The position numbers and the translations under genes are program-made. The notes under the pieces were generated by a model. That model was not told where the DNA came from, did not search any database, and was given only the letters and a program-made list of their open reading frames with translations. A stretch of DNA of 64,000 nucleotides, taken from positions 34,916 to 98,915 of the forward strand of contig NZ_GL883691.1 in the NCBI RefSeq assembly GCF_000205025.1, in the 5' to 3' direction. Positions within the stretch are counted from its first letter, which is position 1; each line of letters starts with the position of its first letter. Positions 37,711-45,973 of the stretch are shown here, piece by piece. This DNA is from Parasutterella excrementihominis YIT 11859. Lineage in GTDB: Bacteria > Pseudomonadota > Gammaproteobacteria > Burkholderiales > Burkholderiaceae_F.

Positions 37711-39024
37711 TTAGTGGGAGATCAAAATACCCACAAAAACTACTGCCAAAACTGCCATGGTCAGCGTAATTTCTTCTTTCTTACCCGCTAAGAGCTTCAG
37801 AAGCACGAAGCTGATGACGCCGAAAGCCAAGCCGGTGGCAATATTGAAGGTAAACGGCATCATGAAGATGGTTAAGAAGCAGGGCAGACCCGTGGTGATA
37901 TCCGAGAAATTAATTCTCGAAGCCGTTCCTTGAAGCATCATGTAACCCACGATGATCAGAACGCAGGCAGTCGCAAAAGCCGGAACTAAGGTCAGCAAAG
38001 GAGCGACGAACAGCGTCAGAGCAAAGAAGCCTGCCAGGAAGAGGGCGCAGAGGCCGGTTCTTGCACCGGCTTCAATGCCGACAGCGCTTTCAAGGATGGC
38101 GGTAGAAGTCGGAGTACCGATAAGACCGGCGCCCATGGTGGCGATGGAGTCGGAAATCAGGGCTCGGTCGAGGCCGGGAATATTGCCTTGCTTATCCATG
38201 AAGCCGGCGCGGTAGGACAAGCCGATCAGGGTCGACATATTGTCAAACAAGTCCACCATCGTGATAGAGAAGAGTACGCCCACAATACCGACGGTTAGCA
38301 TCTGTTTGAAATCCACTTGGAAAATCGTTTCCGTCGGGAAGATCTTGAAGCTGCCTGAGAAAAGATTGTGAATTCCGTCTGTCGGAGTGACACCTGTAAC
38401 AATACCTAAGGCCGCAACGATCAGAATCGTGATCAGCATTGCTAAACGAATGCCTTTGGCCATCATCCAACCTGCGAGCACAACACCGAGAATCGTCAAA
38501 TAAGCCTGAGGCTGCATCATATTGCCGAGTCCGATCATTGTAGAAGGCGTTGCAACGACGATACCGGCGTTCTTGAGACCGATGATGGTGATAAAGGCGC
38601 CGATACCCGCAACGATGGCGAGTTTTAGGTCCAGCGGGATTGCTTTAATGATGGCTTGTCGAACCCGTGTGACCGTCAAGATAAAGAAAACAAAACCGGA
38701 AATTACTACGGCTGCACACGCAGCTTGCCAAGAGAGTCCCATGGCCCCGCAGACGTAATACGCAAAATACGCTGAAATCCCGAGCCCCGGAGCTACAACG
38801 ACGGGATAGTTCGCGATAAAAGCAATCATTAGGGTGCCGAGAACGGCTGCCCAAATGGTTGCCACCGTTGCGTCTCCGATAGGCATTCCTGCGTCAGCAA
38901 GCATGCCGGGAACCACGATAAAAAGATAACAAACTGCGAGATAGGCTGAGACGGCACCTAAGAATTCTGTCTTAGTCGACGAGCCCCGCTCTTTGACTTT
39001 AAAAAGCTTTTCGGTGAGAGACAT
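37711..39024 (-). CDS. AzgA-type purine permease (NCS2 superfamily)
   Basis: 437 aa with about thirteen hydrophobic segments. The N-terminus KVKERGSSTKTEFLGAVSAYLAVCYLFIV and the motif NYPVVVAPGLGISAYFAYYVCG are typical of the AzgA/PbuG group (adenine, guanine, hypoxanthine:proton symport), as is FSITMVDLFDNMSTLIGLSYRAGF. It would import purine bases across the inner membrane. A transcription terminator follows. It is divergent from the NifX-like gene, with about 200 bases between. Specificity among purines is not readable; a uracil/xanthine role is less likely because the AzgA motifs are clear. Confidence 0.9.
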   Translation of the reverse strand: MSLTEKLFKVKERGSSTKTEFLGAVSAYLAVCYLFIVVPGMLADAGMPIGDATVATIWAAVLGTLMIAFIANYPVVVAPGLGISAYFAYYVCGAMGLSWQAACAAVVISGFVFFILTVTRVRQAIIKAIPLDLKLAIVAGIGAFITIIGLKNAGIVVATPSTMIGLGNMMQPQAYLTILGVVLAGWMMAKGIRLAMLITILIVAALGIVTGVTPTDGIHNLFSGSFKIFPTETIFQVDFKQMLTVGIVGVLFSITMVDLFDNMSTLIGLSYRAGFMDKQGNIPGLDRALISDSIATMGAGLIGTPTSTAILESAVGIEAGARTGLCALFLAGFFALTLFVAPLLTLVPAFATACVLIIVGYMMLQGTASRINFSDITTGLPCFLTIFMMPFTFNIATGLAFGVISFVLLKLLAGKKEEITLTMAVLAVVFVGILISH

Positions 39025-39227
39025 GATTTAAGGATCAATTTTGTGAGCCGTAATTCTATGAATTATTGTTCTATTCAGACGTAACGACTCATTGCTAAGC
39101 ACCATTTTCGGCGTAGACAAACTTTTTTGCATTTTCCGTTCTTGAATTTTCATCGGGTTGTCACCATTTAATCTAAATGGATAACCTTGATACAATTCCC
39201 GAACAATTTTTTTTTGGAGAATTAAAA

Positions 39228-39701
39228 ATGCGTATTGCCATCCCTTACGAAGACGGCGTTGTTTGCCAGCATTTTGGCAAAGCTCCTCAGTTCAAGATTT
39301 TTGACGTACAGCCCCAGGGCGTTGTTGAAAGTGTTGTGATTGACAGCGAAGCTTCCGGTCATGAAGCGCTGGCTGAATTCTTAGCCGCTCAAGGTGTACA
39401 GGCTGTTATTTGCGGTGGCATTGGTCAAGGCGCTTTGGTTTCTTTGGCTCAGAGCGGTATTGATGTACTTCCCGGCGTCACTGGCAACCCTGACGAAGTC
39501 ATTGAGGCTCTGATTGCAGGAACCCTTCAGCCTGAAGGTACCGGCGGCTGTGGCTGCGGCTGTGGAGGCCATCATCATGAAGAACATGCTGGCGGCTGCG
39601 GATGCGGCGGCCACGGTCATGAAGAACACGAGGGTGGCTGCGGATGCAGCGGTCATGGTCATGAAGAACACGGCGGAAGCTGTGGATGCGGCTGTCACTA
39701 A
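39228..39701 (+). CDS. NifB/NifX-like iron-molybdenum cofactor domain protein with Cys/His-rich tail
   Basis: 157 aa from the ATG at 39228 (GGAGA 7 bases upstream); an in-frame ATG at 39177 lacks a ribosome site. Residues 1-108 form the NifX/NifB-C domain (MRIAIPYEDGVVCQHFGKAPQF, then VQAVICGGIGQGALVSL). The last 48 residues are four short units of the type GCGCGGHGHEEH, very rich in Cys, His and Gly. The domain binds metal clusters in nitrogenase maturation, but free-standing relatives are widespread in anaerobes and have unclear roles. The tail looks like a metal store or chaperone extension. No nitrogenase genes are in the window. It is a single gene with a strong terminator. Confidence 0.9.
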   Translation: MRIAIPYEDGVVCQHFGKAPQFKIFDVQPQGVVESVVIDSEASGHEALAEFLAAQGVQAVICGGIGQGALVSLAQSGIDVLPGVTGNPDEVIEALIAGTLQPEGTGGCGCGCGGHHHEEHAGGCGCGGHGHEEHEGGCGCSGHGHEEHGGSCGCGCH

Positions 39702-39723
39702 ATAGCTTTCATTAACGGGTGGA

Positions 39724-39757
39724 GAAAAGGTCCGGGTTTTTCGCCTCGGACCTTTTC
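39724..39757. terminator. Bidirectional terminator
   Basis: GAAAAGGTCCG (39724-39734) pairs perfectly with CGGACCTTTTC (39747-39757). T-rich sequence on both strands makes it usable by the NifX-like gene and the convergent flavoprotein gene. Confidence 0.88.
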
Positions 39758-39795
39758 GATTTTGGGCGCTGATTTCGGCGCTTAAATTTTTCGGA

Positions 39796-41313
39796 TTACT
39801 TCATTTCGTCTATCGCATTTAAGGCAGCGTGTCTGCCGGAGTAAGAAGCAAATCCGAAGGCATGTCCCGAAGACCAAGTGGAATAAGTCGGTCCGACCAT
39901 ATCAGACACTTCAAGACCTGTGGCGTAAAGCCCTTTGATCGGTTTATTGTTCTTATCCAGAACTTGATGTTTGCGGTTGGTGTTCAGACCGCCGTAGGAG
40001 CTGAAGAAATAGGCTTTCAGTTTGATGGCATAAAGTTTCTTGGTGTTCAACGGACGAAGATAAGTCTTTTCTTTGTAATACTCACCGTCATGACCGACCT
40101 CACAAGCCTTGTTGTATTGTTCCACAGCTTTCTGAAGGTTGGCCTCCGGAACTCCGAGTTCTTTGGCAAGCTGAGCAACGGAATCAGCGGTCTTAAATCC
40201 ATCGCTCTTAACAGTGACTGCATCATCAATCTCTTTCTGCAGATTCGGCAGTTTCTGACCGACCGGTACCAATACGCCGATGCCGGAGTCCACGCCTTTT
40301 TTCATCATGTATTGGACTTGGCTGTCGTCAAAAATTGACCAGCCGTAGTGATGAGGCTGAGCATAGATCGCGTTGGCAGCCTGAGCAAAGGAGAAGGCGA
40401 CATCTTCGTTGCTGAAACGGTTGCCGTCACAATTTACCCAAAGAGCTGAAGGCTGCCAGGATGTGGCATAGAGGTTTCCCAGGAACTTAATGCCTTTACC
40501 CTCCGTGCCGAGGTGCTGAACAAAGGAAACATTGCCCATGGCTGCACCGGCTTTCGTTGCCATGACAATGCCGTCACCGGTTTTCCCGATAGGTACAGAG
40601 CTCTTCCAGCCTTCAGGATCGCGATGAGCCCAGTTTTTGACTTTCTGCGGATCGTCGCCGAAGCCGCCGGTCGCAAGAATGACGGCTTTTGCGCTGATGG
40701 TGTAGGTATTGCCTTTCTTATCTGCAGCTTTCGCACCGACGACTGCGCCTTCCTTATTCAGGATTAGTTCAGTGGCAGGTGTTCCTAGCTTGGTTTCTAC
40801 GCCGGCCTTGTCGGCAGCATCTTTGAGCCCTTTGATTAAGCCTGCGCCGTGATTTGTGCCTTTGTAATCACTGATGACGTGCCAGGTTGCGGCCTCCCAC
40901 GGCGTCATGCGCACAACTTCAAATTTGATGCCGTGACCGGCGAGCCAGGAGATGTTTTCAGCGCTGCCTTCAACATAGTCTTTGGTTTTAGCGGCATCAA
41001 TCACATAGCCGTGTTTTTCCATTAAGGTTTTGAAAGCTTCTTCTTTGGTAAGAGGATCGCTTCTCAGACGATTCCATTCTGAGCCGACTGCAAACAATCC
41101 TTCAGCAAACTGCGAGCTGCCTCCGACTCCGAGATTTTTCTCCAAAAGGATAACTTTCTTGCCTTTTTCTGCAGCTTGCACGGCTGCCGTTAAGCCAGCC
41201 GAGCCTGCTCCGACAACTAATATATCGGCAGAAAGGTTATGGTCGGCCGCTAATGCGTTGTGACTAAAGGCAAGTGCAACAAAAGCGGCGGAAAGAGTGA
41301 GTTTTGCATACAT
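39796..41313 (-). CDS. Periplasmic FAD-dependent reductase (flavocytochrome c / UrdA-like flavoprotein domain), paralog 1
   Basis: 505 aa. A signal peptide (cleavage after NALA, residue about 22) is followed by the FAD-binding Rossmann motif VVGAGSAGLTAA (about 32-43) and GG(S)SQFAEGLFAV. Then come the capping and catalytic regions (GTNHGAGLIKG; HRDPEGWKSSVPIGKTGDGI; DGNRFSNED) and the C-terminal GHAFGFASYSGR. The family includes soluble fumarate reductase, urocanate reductase and other gut exported reductases that reduce C=C bonds of small acids as terminal electron acceptors. No FMN-binding or heme domain is fused, so electrons must come from a partner protein. It is a close paralog, of equal length, of the gene at 55280-56797. 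The substrate is unknown. Confidence 0.88.
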   Translation of the reverse strand: MYAKLTLSAAFVALAFSHNALAADHNLSADILVVGAGSAGLTAAVQAAEKGKKVILLEKNLGVGGSSQFAEGLFAVGSEWNRLRSDPLTKEEAFKTLMEKHGYVIDAAKTKDYVEGSAENISWLAGHGIKFEVVRMTPWEAATWHVISDYKGTNHGAGLIKGLKDAADKAGVETKLGTPATELILNKEGAVVGAKAADKKGNTYTISAKAVILATGGFGDDPQKVKNWAHRDPEGWKSSVPIGKTGDGIVMATKAGAAMGNVSFVQHLGTEGKGIKFLGNLYATSWQPSALWVNCDGNRFSNEDVAFSFAQAANAIYAQPHHYGWSIFDDSQVQYMMKKGVDSGIGVLVPVGQKLPNLQKEIDDAVTVKSDGFKTADSVAQLAKELGVPEANLQKAVEQYNKACEVGHDGEYYKEKTYLRPLNTKKLYAIKLKAYFFSSYGGLNTNRKHQVLDKNNKPIKGLYATGLEVSDMVGPTYSTWSSGHAFGFASYSGRHAALNAIDEMK

Positions 41314-41451
41314 AACGAATGTCTCCTTAGGATTAACGCTTTATGTTCCTAAAGTTACGCTAATTCCAAAAATTGGCTCGTTAACTACTGAACACTCTCG
41401 CTGCCGCCCCCTGTTCCGTTTTCGAAAAAAAATCGTGAACCCGCCATTTTC

Positions 41452-42150
41452 TCAGTTTGTTTGAACCGAAGAAAGAAAGTCTGTGATATTTTTTCTTGTC
41501 CCCATTACGATGATTTCGTCACGGGAGGCGATTTTTTCTTCCATCGATTTGCGCTCCAAATCTAAGATTTCCTCTCTTGAAGAAGAAAGTCCAAGTAAAT
41601 TATTTTCGGTAACTTTTCTAACAGCAGAAATAAGGACTAAGCCAAACCGAGAGAAATTAATGCTCCGATAGCTGTGTCCGACGAATTTTTCCGGCGCTGT
41701 AAATTTCAACACCATGAAGTCTTTTGTGATGTTAAAAGTACTGCACTGGGTGTTCAGACTGAGTTCCAGCGTTAAATCGTTTGCAGCTCTTTTTTCCGGC
41801 GTCAAGATGCGTTCAAGATTAAATGCTTCAAGAATAGACTGGTGAAGGTTGTCGATGGCTCTGGCATAAATGTGCTTGACACCGTTCTTTTTCAAGAGGG
41901 CAACCGTTTTTAAACTTGCGCCGAAATCCTCTCCGATAGCAACGATAACAATGTCCATGTTTTTAAGAGGAAGCAGCTTCAAAGAATTCTCATCCTTGGC
42001 GTCAAGTTCGTAAACGGTCATGAGTTGTTCTTTCACTGCCTCAATGTTTTCCGATCGATGATCTACACCGATAACTTCATTGCCTTGTAAAGATAAATTG
42101 ATAGCCAGCTCACGTCCGTAGGTGCCTAAACCGATAACAAGATATTTCAT
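41452..42150 (-). CDS. Potassium uptake regulatory subunit, TrkA/KtrA family
   Basis: 232 aa. The N-terminal RCK domain has the nucleotide motif GLGTYGRELAI (about 6-16), then VIGVDHR and VIVAIGEDFGAS. The C-terminal RCK_C domain (about 140-225) has KFVGHSYRSINFSRFGL and EIIVMGTRK. Single N+C RCK units are the KtrA type; E. coli TrkA has two. It binds nucleotides in the cytoplasm and gates the membrane subunit. It follows the TrkH-like gene by 13 bases, so the two form one operon. There are no other genes in the transcript. Confidence 0.9.
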   Translation of the reverse strand: MKYLVIGLGTYGRELAINLSLQGNEVIGVDHRSENIEAVKEQLMTVYELDAKDENSLKLLPLKNMDIVIVAIGEDFGASLKTVALLKKNGVKHIYARAIDNLHQSILEAFNLERILTPEKRAANDLTLELSLNTQCSTFNITKDFMVLKFTAPEKFVGHSYRSINFSRFGLVLISAVRKVTENNLLGLSSSREEILDLERKSMEEKIASRDEIIVMGTRKNITDFLSSVQTN

Positions 42151-42163
42151 ATGGATTTCACAG

Positions 42164-44011
42164 TTAATTAATGATGATGTGTTCGTTTGGGAAAGAACAG
42201 CCCTTTGCTCCGCGGTGGCCTAATAATCCTATAAGGATAGAAAGTAGTCCGACACGCCCTAAAAACATTGCAATACAAAGAACAAACTTCGACTCTCCTG
42301 AAAGTACCGGTGTTAATCCGAGGGATGAACCAACAGTAAATAGAGCCGACATAACTTCAAAAATGATGCTTCTGATCGGCTGTCCGGGTTCAAGGAGAAT
42401 CAGGATAAAAGAAAATACAAATACACAAACGGTGGCGATGAATGCTACGGCGTATGCGCGCAGAACAGCCTTTTCGGAAATAGCTCTATGAAAAGCTCCG
42501 GTTTGATCGCTGCCTGTGATAATGCCTTTAAGGTTTAAGAATAGAACTGCTACCGTGTTGACTTTTACACCTCCGGCCATGGATTGGGAGGATCCGCCGA
42601 TCCACATCAAAAGGCAGACGAGAAGAATTGTGGAAGGCTGGAAATCTGCCGGATTGACGGAAGCAAAACCCGTAGTTCTTGGAAGAATAGCATTAAACAA
42701 TGACTGGACAATTTTTGTGAAGAAACTCATGTCTTTGAGTGTCCCGTCATACTCGAAAATTAGGAAAAGCACCGTTCCTGCCGCGACCAGGATGGAAGAG
42801 GTAATTAAAACCAGCTTCGTATTTAAATCAAAGCGAATGAAATTTGTCTGTTCTTCTGTAGAAAGGAAAAGCTGATTTTTTAATTTCCAAAATAATTTAT
42901 CTTTTAGATTGATGAGAATAGGAAAACCGATGGATCCTAAAAACATCAACGCACAGATAACCAAGTAGAAAAATTGGTTTCCTTTAAGAAGAACTTCATT
43001 ACTTAGCCCGTCTTTTAAGTTTGAAAACCCCGCATTACAAAAGGCGGACATTGAATGGAAGGCAGAAAAAATTAATTTATCCGATAGCGTTGTAAATAGG
43101 GAGGAGGGGACAGTTACATAAATCAAAAATGCCCCAATCGTTTCAATACTTAGTGTAAAGCCGAGAATATAGAGGAGAGTAGGCAAAAGGGCATCCATGG
43201 ATTTGGAGTAAATCATGTCTCGGATGAGCAGCTGGTTGTAGACAGAGGTAGAGCCAGCATAAAAAATAGCAAAAACGCTGGTAAACGCGATTAATCCTAA
43301 GCCGCCAATCTGAATTAGGACCGAGAGAACGAGAAGGCCGAAATTCGTAAATATTTGCGAGATGTCGATCGGCGACAGACCGGTGACACAGACAGCACTG
43401 GTAGATATAAAAAAAGCGTCGATAAGATCTATGGGTTCCTTGGTACTTTTCGGGAGCATGAGAAGGAATGTCCCGATGAAAATCACAACGATGAAACTGG
43501 AGGCAAGAATCAGAGAAGGATTCATGCGATAGCTATTGGCTAGATCAAGGGCTTTCGCGCTGAGGAAGACCAACGAATATGAGGCCAAGGAAAAAAAGAG
43601 AAATTCCTTGGAGCTAATGTATCCGAACCAGTTTGAAGCCGCCGGAAAGAAATAAGCCGCAGCGCTAATAAGGATTAAGAGATTTACGATCCACTTTAGG
43701 ATACCGGCATGGAGAACGAATCGATTAAAAGCAAAACAGATTCCTAGAAGAATATTTACCGTAAATAAGAATAAAGCTGCGTGGAGCCCAACCAAGAAAC
43801 CGGACGCTTCGTTCGTTGAATTATTAAGACCGTAATAGAATGCGATCCCAAGCAGGGAGCCGACAGAAGCGATCGCCGTTAGGCCAGTAAAGAATACATC
43901 TATTTTCTGCAGCCATTGAACGTAATTTTGAGATTCATTGGGCGCTTTATGCTTCTGTTCCCAAATGATTCGCTTAATAGCCTTTTCTAATCGAGGCAAA
44001 TTATTTGGCAT
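42164..44011 (-). CDS. Potassium transporter, TrkH/KtrB family
   Basis: 615 aa, longer than the usual 450-480: about 130 extra N-terminal residues hold three or four additional hydrophobic segments. The four selectivity-filter loops are visible, each with the key glycine: TSAVCVTGLSPID, AFCNAGFSNLKD, LPRTTGFASVN, ALFTVGSSLGLTP. GGSSQSMAGGVKVNT lies before the last. It moves potassium (with sodium or protons) across the inner membrane together with the RCK subunit encoded next to it. The N-terminal extension is unusual for this family in Proteobacteria and might add a regulatory or assembly function. Confidence 0.93.
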   Translation of the reverse strand: MPNNLPRLEKAIKRIIWEQKHKAPNESQNYVQWLQKIDVFFTGLTAIASVGSLLGIAFYYGLNNSTNEASGFLVGLHAALFLFTVNILLGICFAFNRFVLHAGILKWIVNLLILISAAAYFFPAASNWFGYISSKEFLFFSLASYSLVFLSAKALDLANSYRMNPSLILASSFIVVIFIGTFLLMLPKSTKEPIDLIDAFFISTSAVCVTGLSPIDISQIFTNFGLLVLSVLIQIGGLGLIAFTSVFAIFYAGSTSVYNQLLIRDMIYSKSMDALLPTLLYILGFTLSIETIGAFLIYVTVPSSLFTTLSDKLIFSAFHSMSAFCNAGFSNLKDGLSNEVLLKGNQFFYLVICALMFLGSIGFPILINLKDKLFWKLKNQLFLSTEEQTNFIRFDLNTKLVLITSSILVAAGTVLFLIFEYDGTLKDMSFFTKIVQSLFNAILPRTTGFASVNPADFQPSTILLVCLLMWIGGSSQSMAGGVKVNTVAVLFLNLKGIITGSDQTGAFHRAISEKAVLRAYAVAFIATVCVFVFSFILILLEPGQPIRSIIFEVMSALFTVGSSLGLTPVLSGESKFVLCIAMFLGRVGLLSILIGLLGHRGAKGCSFPNEHIIIN

Positions 44012-44290
44012 ATAGTTTTCTATCCTTCCAACAGACCCAAGGAGAGAGTCCCTTATTCATGTTAAAAGAGAAGGAAAACGGGTTGTTTGCCGTTCTCCCA
44101 GACTGAGCTAGAGTGGCGCTGAAGGTTGCATACAACTCACTGAGGTGGTGGCAGGTATCATTTTAAGTGGGGTGTTTGAACTTCGAGCCTATCCTAAACT
44201 GCGACTACGGCGGATATTTAGGAGAATCGCTTATATCTCATGTTGATATACGGGGTTATAGTTATCTCGATAAAAAGAAAAAAGACGAAA

Positions 44291-44983
44291 ATGAGACAGA
44301 TACTATTTGGTGAACAATGGTTCCATCCCGAAGCTCCGGCAGAGGTTGTCGAAATCTTCAATCGCTTGGGCAGAAAACGTACTTTCAAGAAAGGAGAGGA
44401 GCTTAAACACGGAGCGCCTGACGGAGAAATTACCCTTCTGCTGACAGGTTTGTGCCTTTATCGGTTTTGGGATACTCAGGACAAAGAGCACGTATTAAGT
44501 CTCATCCTCCCGAATAGAACTATGGGGGACATAGACGGACTGACCGGGACCATGGCCAACGTCAGTGCTTACACAATCAAAAACAGTACAGGGTTGGTCT
44601 TGCCTTACGATGTCTGGCACAAAGAGATTAGAAAAGACATTAATGTCTACGAAAAGGTGGCCCAAAACATTACATTTAAGCAGGAAAGTCACATCGAAGC
44701 GCTGCTCGCCTGTTTTACGTTAGATATCGACAGCCGCCTTCGCGCATTTCTGCATTCTTTGATCAAGTCTTACTACAAACCCAACTACGCAGGATGGAAT
44801 CCGATGCCGGTGCGACTGACGGCAACTTTGATCGCCTCGATTATTTCCGCCAGCCGCACATCCGTTTCATTGACGTTAAGCGATTGGACTGAAAAAGGCT
44901 GGATGAAAAAAGATGGCAACATCGCCCTGTTCCATGGGTCGATCTTTACTAATCTGAAGGACTGGTGGGCGCCCGGCGCTTAA
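44291..44983 (+). CDS. Crp/Fnr-family transcriptional regulator
   Basis: 230 aa from the ATG at 44291; an upstream in-frame ATG (44240) has its nearest AGGAG 16 bases away, so the shorter start is preferred but not certain. Residues about 20-120 form a cyclic-nucleotide-type beta-barrel (FKKGEELKHGAPDGEITLLLTGLCLYRF). The C-terminal winged helix is visible (ATLIASIISASRTSVSLTLSDWTEKGWM). No N-terminal cysteine cluster like that of Fnr is present, so it is not an iron-sulfur oxygen sensor. The helix-turn-helix resembles those of halorespiration-type and FixK-type regulators. It sits upstream of the MerR gene and the FMN-type reductase. Confidence 0.85.
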   Translation: MRQILFGEQWFHPEAPAEVVEIFNRLGRKRTFKKGEELKHGAPDGEITLLLTGLCLYRFWDTQDKEHVLSLILPNRTMGDIDGLTGTMANVSAYTIKNSTGLVLPYDVWHKEIRKDINVYEKVAQNITFKQESHIEALLACFTLDIDSRLRAFLHSLIKSYYKPNYAGWNPMPVRLTATLIASIISASRTSVSLTLSDWTEKGWMKKDGNIALFHGSIFTNLKDWWAPGA

Positions 44984-45058
44984 CTCAGATATTCCTATCT
45001 ACCTAAGTTTATAAATAACTATTTCTTTCTTGCAGAGATTGAGTTCAACATTTGGATC

Positions 45059-45871
45059 ATGCTGACTGTTAAGAAATTAGCCGATCTGTTAGGTTTGTCG
45101 CCCGAAGTCATTCGGCATTACACGCATATGGGCATCCTGAAACCCGTCGTGAATTCCGGAAACAATTACAAATACTATGACGAACAGGATTTGCTGTATC
45201 TGGCCAATATTCGTGTGAATCGAAGTCTCGGACTTTCTTTGCCTCAGGCTCAGGACTTTCAGTCCGGTTCTGTAAAAGAGCAACGACATTTGTTAACTGA
45301 GCGCAGTCGGCAGCTTTGTGCCGAAATCGAAAAACTTCAAAAGCTCCAGAAAAGACTCACCGAAGTTGAAAACTTTCTTGCTCAAGCAGAAATGTGCAGG
45401 AAGGAGGGCGTCGTCAAAGACGTTCGTCGAGATCCGATTCACAGCGTTTATACGTTCGGCTTGAAGAAATCGCATACGGACCGGTTTGCTATTGTTCAGC
45501 AATGGTCGAAGTTGTTTCCGTTCGTCCATTTTTCGGTCAAAATTCCAAAAGAAGAATTGAACGATCCGAACTTTGGAGGCCCGTATTCGGTTGAGCTGGG
45601 TCTCGGCATCGTGCACAAGTATTTAGAGGAATTTCATCTTCAATCCACCCCGCCAGTTGAAACAATTCCGGAAGGCCGATTCCTGATTATTTATCTCAAA
45701 ACGTACGATATCCTCAATCTCGGCCCTAAAGATCTCAAGCCTCTGTTGGATAAGGTCCTAAGCTTAAATATGAGTTTTACCCACAGCTCGTCTGGTCGTC
45801 TGCTGGCAATTGAAGAAACACCGGATGGACCGCTGTTTTCTATTCTGATTCGCGTCCGAATCTCTGATTAA
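45059..45871 (+). CDS. MerR-family transcriptional regulator
   Basis: 270 aa. Residues 1-70 form the MerR winged helix-turn-helix (MLTVKKLADLLGLSPEVIRHYTHMGIL, then NYKYYDEQDLLYLANI). Residues about 75-112 are a coiled-coil dimer helix. About 125-268 form a GyrI-like effector-binding domain that may bind a small organic molecule. There is no metal-binding cysteine loop. Its stop lies 14 bases before the -35 element of the next gene's promoter, which carries a perfect MerR-type dyad. It is therefore the likely activator of the flavoprotein reductase, sensing its substrate. Confidence 0.9.
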   Translation: MLTVKKLADLLGLSPEVIRHYTHMGILKPVVNSGNNYKYYDEQDLLYLANIRVNRSLGLSLPQAQDFQSGSVKEQRHLLTERSRQLCAEIEKLQKLQKRLTEVENFLAQAEMCRKEGVVKDVRRDPIHSVYTFGLKKSHTDRFAIVQQWSKLFPFVHFSVKIPKEELNDPNFGGPYSVELGLGIVHKYLEEFHLQSTPPVETIPEGRFLIIYLKTYDILNLGPKDLKPLLDKVLSLNMSFTHSSSGRLLAIEETPDGPLFSILIRVRISD

Positions 45872-45884
45872 TTATCTGACTTCC

Positions 45885-45915
45885 TTGACCTGTGTGTAAC
45901 ACACAGCTTTACTAT
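45885..45915 (+). promoter_or_regulatory. MerR-type promoter with operator dyad
   Basis: TTGACC (45885-45890) and TACTAT (45910-45915) are separated by 19 bases, the extended spacer diagnostic of MerR-activated promoters. Between them lies CTGTGTGT-A-ACACACAG (45890-45906), a perfect dyad. It drives the flavoprotein reductase, whose start is 58 bases downstream. Confidence 0.85.
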
Positions 45916-45973
45916 TTCTCTATCAAACGAGCGGCATTAAACGCCCCAACCACTTCAAATCAAAGGAGAAAAA

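Noticed and set aside
39541..39698. CRISPR-like or satellite repeat
   Set aside because: The repeats are in frame and encode a Cys/His tail; there are no spacers.
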